64,000 bases of DNA, taken from the NCBI GenBank assembly GCA_039707655.1, contig CM077666.1, positions 283,453,166-283,517,165 of the forward strand, given 5' to 3'. The notes under the pieces are model-generated. The model worked only from the letters and a program-made list of their open reading frames with translations. It was not told where the DNA came from and searched no databases. Below, in pieces: positions 57,225-64,000 of the stretch (positions within the stretch are counted from its first letter, which is position 1; each line of letters opens with the position of its first letter). Source of the stretch: Elymus sibiricus (Eukaryota; Streptophyta; Magnoliopsida; Poales; Poaceae). Made by a program: the position numbers and the translations under genes.

Positions 57225-58638
57225 ATTACAGTCTGTTTTTTATTGGCCTACTCTTTTCAAAGATGCACGTAAGTTTGTCCTTTCTTGTGATGAATGTCAA
57301 AGAATTGGTAATATTGGTAGACGTCAGGAAATGCCTATAAATTATTCACTTGTTATTGAACCATTTGATGTTTGGGGCTTTGATTATATGGGACCTTTTC
57401 CTAAATCCAACGGGTATACACATATTCTTGTTGCTGTTGATTATGTTACTAAGTGGGTAGAAGCTATTCCAACTAGTAGTGCTGATCACAACACCTCTAT
57501 TAAAATGCTTAAAGAAGTTATATTCCCGAGGTTTGGAGTCCCTAGATACTTGATGACCGATGGTGGTTCACATTTTATTCATGGTGCTTTCCGTAAACTT
57601 CTTGCTAAATATGATGTTAACCATAGAATTGCTTCGCCTTATCACCCTTAGTCTAGTGGTCAAGTTGAACTGAGTAGTAGAGAAATAAAGTTAATTCTGC
57701 AAAATACCATTAATAGATCCAGGAAGAATTGGTCTAAGAAACTTGATGATGCATTATGGGCTTATAGAACTGCTTATAAAAATGCTATGGGTATGTCTCC
57801 ATATAAAATGGTCTATGGAAAAGCATGTCATTTACCTCTTGAACTAGAACATAAGGCATATTTGGCAATTAAAGAACTTAATTATGATTTCAAACTTGCC
57901 GGCGAAAAGAGGTTGTTTGATATTAGCTCTTTAGATGAATGGAGAACCCAAGCCTATGAAAATGCTAAGTTGTTTAAAGAAAAAGTTAAAAGATGGCATG
58001 ACAAAAGAATTCAAAAACGGTAATTTAAAGTTGGTGAGCATGTTCTATTGTACAACTCTCGTTTCAGATTCTTTGCAGGGAAACTCCTCTCTAAATGGGA
58101 AGGGTCGTATATCATCGAAGATGTTTATCGCTCCGGAGCTATCAAAATTAATAACGTTGAAGGCACCAATCTGAAGGTGGTCAATGGGCAAAGAATTAAG
58201 CACTACATCTCAGGTACGCCCATTAATGTTGAAACTAATATTATTCAAACAATGACGCCGGAGGAACACATAAAAGAGTCCTTCTGGAACGCTCCAGAAC
58301 CCTGAAAAGGGGTAGGTATGTGATACGGTAAGTAAACCAACCCCAAAAATTCCATAAAAAATATTTCTGCCCATTTTGGAATATTAAAAAAATACAAAAA
58401 TAAGAAACAGCCGAGGGGACCCATGAGGAGGTCACAAGGCAACAGGACGCGAGCCCCCTAGGGCACACCGGGTTGCCTTGTGGGCCCCTCGTGTGCCTTC
58501 CTAACTCCGTTTTCCTCCTGTATGCTTGTTTTGCAAGATAAAAATTCTTCATATATACTCCCGTATGTTTTGACCAATATATCGCAAGTTTCTCCTCTGT
58601 TCTTGTTTCGGGCTATTTTTCTGACAGATCTAGATCGC

Positions 58639-59152
58639 CATGGCCCTCCCAAGTTCGTCCAAGGACAAAATTCTACGAGAAGGTCATCAACCCTTACCTA
58701 TCGGAGGTGATGAAGCACCCTCAAGCCATTGAGATGCGTGAGGGGGTGCTCCACATCCGGGACGTTCAAGGGCCTAAGAAGACCGGAGGCGAGAAGGCCA
58801 GGCTTGAAGCAGTGGAGCAGGAGATCTTCAAGTGCCAGGGGATGGTGGAGCGTGGACTCAACGCCAACCACTCCATGATCACGAAGTTCATCCGTGAACA
58901 CAAAGTGGACAGCAAGGATATTGGGAATATTATCTTCAAGCTCAATGACCGGATTGATCATCTTCAGGCCCAAATTTATGACTTACAAAACCAGAATTTT
59001 GAGTATGAAGCCAGGTTTAAAGGTACGAGTTTAGCTGCAAGTTTTAGGACTCCGGAAACACGTTCATCCTTTTATGATGGAGAACCTATGCCGTGGAAGA
59101 CGGAGGACAAGCCTACCACTTCATCACCACCATCACCGAAGAAAGACATTTG
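58639..59152 (+). pseudogene. Extra ORF after pol in the Athila-type element
   Basis: ATG 58639 (MALPSSSKDK) shifts frame near 58668 into a reading frame with KVINPYLSEVMKHPQAIEMR, ending PSPKKDI at 59150. It is helical and coiled-coil-like in the middle (FKLNDRIDHLQAQIYDLQNQ). Athila-lineage elements often carry an extra 3' ORF; no envelope-like membrane segment is visible here. The function is unknown. Confidence 0.6.
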
Positions 59153-60692
59153 AGTATACGGGTATGGGCACCACCCTTGGCTTGTTCCAAGCTTGGGGGA
59201 GGTGCCCCGGTATCGTATCATCATCACCTTTTTATCATCATTATCTATCTTAGTTCGATCCTTAGTTATTTCGTGATCTAGAAGAATAAAGTTTTAGTAT
59301 TATCTAGTTTCGAGTGCTCGTTTCGTGATCTATCTATCTATGTAATCGTGTTTGAGAGTTATATAATAAAGAGTAGTTTGAGTTTTCCTTCTTTACTTTT
59401 ATGTTTCAATCTTAGCAATGAAAGAATGAAAAGATCATATGCTAATCCCTTGGGGAGTAATGACTTTACATAAAGAAAAGTATAGTTGATAAAATTTATT
59501 GAAAGTTAACAAACATAGCATTGGTCATTGATGCAATTCATGAAAAAGTAATAAAGGAAGATAGGATTCACATATAAATATACTATCTTGGACATCTTTT
59601 ATGATTGTGATCCCACATTAAATATTCTATGTCAAAGAGTTGGCGTTGGACAAGGAAGACAACGTAATGAGTTATGTTTGCTTATATTCACATAGAAGTT
59701 ATATTGTCATGGATCCCCTAACACGTGGTGCTTTCTCACTATCTTTTGCTAGCCAAAAATCCGCACTAAGTAGAGATACTACTTGTGCATCCAAAACCCT
59801 TGAACCCAGTTTCATGTCATGAGAGTACACTATATCTACCTATGGATTGAATAAGGTCCTTCAAGTAAGTTTTCATCGGTGCACAAAGCAATAAAAATTG
59901 CCTCTAAATATGTATGAACTTTTATTGAAAGGGAAAATAAGCTTTGTACGAACTTGTGATGGTGAAGAAATAAAAGCGACAGACTGCATAATAAAGGTTG
60001 ATATCACAAGGGGCAATACAAAGTGACGTTCCTTTGCATTAAGAGTTTGCACATCCAAAAATAAAAAGCGCATGACAACCTCTGCTTCCCTCTGCAAAGG
60101 GACTATCTTTTACTTTTCTGTATTTACTTTTATGCAAGAGTCAATAGTGTTCCTCTCTATTTCGTTTTTATTTTTCTCTTGGCAAGCATCATGTGGTGGG
60201 GAAGGATCCAGATATATATATATATCCAGTTGGATGTAGGTAATCATGAGTTATTATTGTTGACTTTACCCTTGAGGTGAATTGGTTGGGAGGTAAAACT
60301 ATAAACCCCCATCTTCCTATGTGTCTGGTTGAAGCTTTCGTCCCATAAATATGCCGTGAGTGTCAGCAATCATAGAAGACTAAATGATAGTTGAGTATGT
60401 GGACTTGCTAAAATAAAAGCTCTTACATAAACTCTTCCTGAAAATATGATGAATTGTGATTGTTTCATTGACTAAGAACATAGTTTGTTAGTTTTCAAGA
60501 AAGTTTATGTTTTATACTTCGATGTTGTAATGAATTATTACTTGTTCATGAGAAGTAATATGATAATATATTTCTGCTATAGAATTGATCATGATGCTCT
60601 CTTGTTCGTATTTTGTTTTGTCGACACCTCTCTCTCTAAACATGTGGACATGATTATCGATTTCGGCTTTCGCTTGAGGACAAGGGAGGTCT
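59153..60692 (+). other. Long 3' non-coding region of the Athila-type element
   Basis: About 1.5 kb between the extra ORF and the polypurine tract. AT-rich, with an early GCTTGGGGGAGGTG purine tract at 59189 and an (AT)n run near 60211-60224. No reading frame above 75 codons. A typical feature of Athila-like elements. Confidence 0.6.
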
Positions 60693-60706
60693 AATCTTGG
60701 GGGAGT
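60693..60706 (+). other. Polypurine tract
   Basis: ATCTTGGGGGAGT immediately before the 3' LTR start TGATACG. Confidence 0.8.
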
Positions 60707-62223
60707 TGATACGTCCAATTTGCATCATGATTTCCTACTTTTATTTATAATGTATTTGCTCATTATTTCACTTTATGATGCAATTCTTATGCTTTTTCTC
60801 TCTTAATTTGCAAGATTTATATGAAGAGGGAGAATACCGGCAGCTGGAATTCTGGACCTGAAATAGCTACAGCAAAGACACCTATTCTACAGAGCTCCAA
60901 ATGACTTGAAATTTCACGAGGATTTTTTATTGAATATATAAAAAAAATTGGAGAAAAAAAAGAGCAGAGGGGACCCACCAGTTGTCCACAAGGCAACAGG
61001 GCGTGGCCCCCCCTAGGCGCGCCCTGATGCCTTGTGGGGCCCACAGCTGGCCTCTGGCCCCCTCCTTTTGCTATATGAAGCCATTTGCCCTAAAAAAATT
61101 AAGAGGAGGACTTTCAGGATGAAGCGCCGTCGTCTCGAGGCGGAACTAGGCAGGAGCACTTTTGCCCTCCGGCAGAGCGATTCTACCGGGGATACTTCCC
61201 TCTGGGAGGGGAAAATCAAAGCCATCGGCATCACCAACGATCTTCTCATCGTGGGAGGCCAATCTTCATCAACATCTTCACCAGCACCATCTCATCTCAA
61301 ACCCTAGTTCATCTCTTGTATTCAATCTTTGTCTCAAAACCTCAGATTGGTACCTGTGGGTTTCTAGTAGTGTTGATTACATCTTGTAGTTGATGCTTGT
61401 TGGTTTCTTTGGTGGAAGATTATATGTTTAGATCCTTAATGATATTCAATACCCCTCTGATCTTGAACATGAATATGATTTGTGAGTAGTTACTTTTGTT
61501 CTTGAGGACATGGGAGAAGTCTTGTCATAAGTAATCATGTGAATTTGGTATTCGTTCGATATTTTGATGATATGTATGTTGTTGCTTCCTTTAGTGGTGT
61601 CATGTGAACGTCGACTACATGACACTTCACCATACTTGGGCCTAAGGGAAGGCATTGTGGAGTAATAAGTAGATGATGGGTTGCTAGAGTGACAGAAGCT
61701 TAAACCCTAGTTTATGCGTTATTCCGTAAGGGGCTGATTTGGATCCATATGTTTCATGCTATGGTTAGATTTATCTTAATTCTTCTTTCGTAGTTGCGGA
61801 TGCTTGCGAGAGGGGGTAATCATAAGAGGGTTGCTTGTTCAAGTAAGAACAGCACCCTAGCACCGGTCCACCCACATATCAAATTATCAAAGTAGCGAAC
61901 GCGAATCAAATGAATATGATGAAAGTGACTAGACGAGAATTCCCATGTGTCCTCGAGAACGCTTTGCTTTATATAAGAGACCGTTCCGGCTTGTCCTTTG
62001 CTATAAAAAGGATTGAGCCATCTTGCTGCACTTTTGTTACACTTGTTACTTGTTGCTTGTTACGAATTATCTTGCTAAAAAACTATCAGTTACCGCTACT
62101 TTCAATGCCTGCAGAAAACACCTTGCCGAAAACCGCTTATCATTTCCTTCTGCTCCTCGTTGGGTTCGACACTCTTACTTATTGAAAGGGCTACGATTGA
62201 TCCCCTATACTTGTGGGTCATCA
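60707..62223 (+). repeat. 3' LTR of the Athila-type element (1517 bp)
   Basis: TGATACGTCCAATTTGCATC to GTGGGTCATCA, followed by CATGG at 62224-62228, the same target as the solo LTR at 47852-50858. The site of the nested insertion is empty here. Contains a TATATAAGAG promoter-like motif near 61972. Confidence 0.92.
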
Positions 62224-63790
62224 CATGGCGGGGAGGGGATAAGGGCAGAGAGCGGGAGGTTGGTGGGGGGTCTCCTCCTTAGCGGTCCATGAAGAAGTAC
62301 GGTGTGAGGGAGAGAGGGCGCCATGGCGAAGGTGAGGTGGGCGTCATCTGGTTTTAAAGGAGAGGGCTCCAGCGAGAAATGTCCCTCTACGGCGGGAAAC
62401 CAAGCGGGAAGGGGAGGGTCCAGCAGGAAAAGGAAAGGGTGCATCGTGGGTGGGTTTTTGTGTTGGGCCCACGTGTTGGAGATAACATGATGGATAGTTC
62501 GGACAACCACTTTTCTCGCGAGGGCAGGGGATCAGGGCGGACGGCACGACGGTTGGCGGGGGACTCCTCCTTGGCGGTCCGTGGAGAAGTATGGTGTGAA
62601 GGAGAGAGGGCATCATGGTGAAGATGAGGTGTGCCCAACAACGGACATAATATTTTTGTGGAATGCACGACATTCAACTGTATGTAACAACATCGAAATG
62701 GCTTAGGAGACATTGGACCTACCATCTTGGCTGGGGGAGGGGCGTCACCGGCGGCACATGCCTCTTACCCCTTGATGGGGGTGGACGATCGACACGAACA
62801 TGGGGGGAGGGGATCAGGCGGAGAGCGGGACGGTTGGTGGGAGACTCCTCCTAGGCGGTCCATGGAGAAGTACGGTGTGAAGGAGAGAGGACGCCATGGC
62901 GAAGGTGAGGTGGACATCATCCGGTTTTGAAGGAGAGGTCTCCAGCAAGAAATGTCCCTCTACGGCGGGAAACCGAGCGGGAAGGGGAGGGTACAACGGG
63001 AAAAGGAAAGGGTGTGTCGTGGGGTGGGTTTTCGTGTTGGGCCCATGTGTTGGATATAACATGATGGATAGTCCGGACAGCCACTTTTCCCGCGAGGGGA
63101 GGGGATCAGGGCGGAGAGCGGGGCGGATGGCGGATCAGCACGAACACGAGGGGAGGGGATCAGGGCGGAGAGCGGGACAGATGGCGGGGGACTCCTCCTT
63201 GGTGGTCCGCGGAGAAGTACGGTGTGAAGGAGAGAGGGCGTCATGGCAAAGATGAGGTGTGCCCAACAACGGACATAATATTTTTGTGGAATGCACGACA
63301 TTCAACTATATGTTACAACGTGGAAATGGCTTAGGAGACATTGGATCTGCCATCTTGGCTTGGGGGGGGGGGGGGGGGCGTCACGGGGGGCGCACACCTC
63401 TTACCCCTTGATGGGGGTGGCGGATCGACACGAACATGGGGGGAGGGGATCAGGGCGGAGAGCGGGGCGGTTGGTGGGGGACTCCTCGGTGGTCCGTGGA
63501 GAAATATGATGTAATGGAGAGATGACGCCATGGCGAAGGTGAGGTGAGCGTCATCCGGTTTTAAAGGAGAGGGCTTCAGCAAGAAATGTCCCTCTATGCC
63601 TCTATGGCGGGAAACCGAGCGGGAAGGGGAGGGTCCGGCAGGAAAAGGAAAGGGTTCGTCGTGGGATAGGGTTTTTGTGTTGGACCCACATTTGAAAAGG
63701 AAAGGATGCGTCGTGGAGTAGGGTTTTTGTGTTGGACCCACATTTTGGAGATAACACGACGGATAGTACGGACAATCACATTTCTCCCCC
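62224..63790. repeat. Satellite block 4 (two and a half units)
   Basis: Landmarks recur: CAACAACGGACATAATATTT at about 62637 and 63266 (629 bp apart), CTACGGCGGGAAACC at 62386 and 62960, GGGGAGGGTCCAGCAGG-like at 62412, 62986 and 63624. Short GGGAGGGGATCAGGGCGGAG subrepeats are scattered inside each unit. A 17-G run lies at 63362-63378. Open frames on both strands come from base composition. Confidence 0.8.
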
Positions 63791-64000
63791 ACATATGGTT
63801 TGGATTTGGGGAGCCCGGACTATCCAGATGATTGATTTTGGGTAGCCTAGCAGGCTCCCATTTGATTTCCGAACACGCCAGGATATACGAGAAAGAAATG
63901 AGTTTCAACTTTGAAGATGACTTTAATCATTTGTTTGATTCATTTATATGCATCATTTGTTTAATTCATTTATATGCATTGTAGCCCGTACCAACGGTCG
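63791..64000. other. Sequence beyond the satellite
   Basis: Array similarity ends near CATTTCTCCCCC. CATTTGTTTGATTCATTTAT is followed at once by a second, nearly identical copy of about 25 bp (63929-63979). No gene. Confidence 0.4.

Larger units (their letters stand above)
55812..58302 (+). pseudogene. Integrase of the Athila-type element, split by a hAT insertion
   Basis: The zinc-binding end (HSEAYGGHHAGDRT in one frame near 55915-55960) is cut at 55970 and resumes at 57225 with LQSVFYWPTLFKDA and LSCDECQRIGN. The core has D in VWGFDYMGPF and D in LMTDGGSHF; near the catalytic E, SPYHP is followed by TAG in place of Q, then SSGQVELSSREIK. A second stop (TAA) follows RIQKR. The C-terminus has KLLSKWEGSYIIEDV. 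All pieces are in one frame after the insertion except for the two stops. Confidence 0.87.
51251..62223 (+). mobile_element. Athila-lineage (Sabrina-like) Gypsy retrotransposon, 5' truncated, defective
   Basis: Order: partial 5' LTR, primer site, gag, protease, RT, RNase H, integrase, an extra 3' ORF, long 3' non-coding region, polypurine tract, full 3' LTR, then CATGG. Two hAT-type elements sit in pol. Codon use is AT-rich, unlike the Tat element. Frameshifts, stops and lost catalytic residues show that it cannot move autonomously. Confidence 0.9.

Noticed and set aside
47852..62223. One giant LTR retrotransposon with LTRs at 47852-50858 and 60707-62223
   Set aside because: The left LTR is followed by CATGG and satellite, not by a primer site; the primer site and gag follow a separate truncated LTR end at 51251-51458.
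62224..63790. CRISPR-like regularly spaced repeats
   Set aside because: Plant nuclear DNA; spacing and unit structure are those of a satellite with subrepeats, with no unique spacers.
45680..63908. Many proline-rich minus-strand frames of about 100 codons
   Set aside because: They recur with the satellite unit, lack conserved starts and differ by frameshifts between units.
1..64000. tRNA or rRNA genes
   Set aside because: I saw no cloverleaf-like A/B box pairs or rRNA sequence; a tRNAscan-SE run would be decisive.

Overview
This window looks like nuclear DNA of a Triticeae grass (wheat, Aegilops or barley type). The genes are spliced, with GT-AG introns. The rest is mostly nested LTR retrotransposons, solo LTRs, truncated LINEs, hAT and Stowaway elements and a tandem satellite. 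Family-level cues include a BARE/Angela-like LTR start, Sabrina/Athila-like LTRs and a Tat-lineage Gypsy element with an antisense gene. All exon joins below were read by eye from splice sites and reading frame.

Four host genes can be supported. (1) 177-2916 (+): an XH-domain protein of the FDM/IDN2 group (RNA-directed DNA methylation), with an unrecognised N-terminal domain and an in-frame 234-bp tandem repeat. (2) 25248-26893 (+): an intact CYP81-like cytochrome P450. (3) 27778-32804 (-): the organellar glutamyl-tRNA(Gln) amidotransferase subunit B (GatB), eight coding exons, convergent with the P450. (4) 34671-38715 (-): a proline-rich protein with the C-terminal domain of plant C3H38/55-type proteins but no visible CCCH finger. 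Genes 2-4 form a gene island of about 14 kb (25-39 kb) containing only small insertions.

Layout: 0-3 kb XH gene. 4-12.4 kb degraded repeats: an inverted pair of one repeat class, LINE ends, a 459-bp foldback element and a Helitron helicase remnant. 12441-23050 a 10.6-kb Tat-type Gypsy element on the minus strand, carrying a plus-strand multi-exon ORF, inserted in a small ORF that becomes continuous again when the element is removed. 23-25 kb repeats and a candidate MITE in front of the P450. 25-39 kb gene island. 39-45 kb a PIF/Harbinger transposase remnant split by a solo LTR, then a BARE-like solo LTR. 45.5-63.8 kb a satellite with a unit of about 0.6 kb, invaded by LTR elements.

The most unusual structure is at 47.8-62.2 kb. 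A solo LTR and a near-complete Athila-type element both abut the same CATGG target site and the same satellite flank. The second copy begins abruptly inside its 5' LTR at about 51250. This looks like a tandem duplication from unequal exchange between a solo-LTR haplotype and a full-length haplotype. The Athila-type element is dead: frameshifts, stops, two lost reverse-transcriptase aspartates and two hAT insertions with clean 8-bp target duplications.

I see no evidence of a new enzymatic system. The novelty lies in the XH-protein architecture, the ORF split by the Gypsy element and the satellite/solo-LTR duplication.
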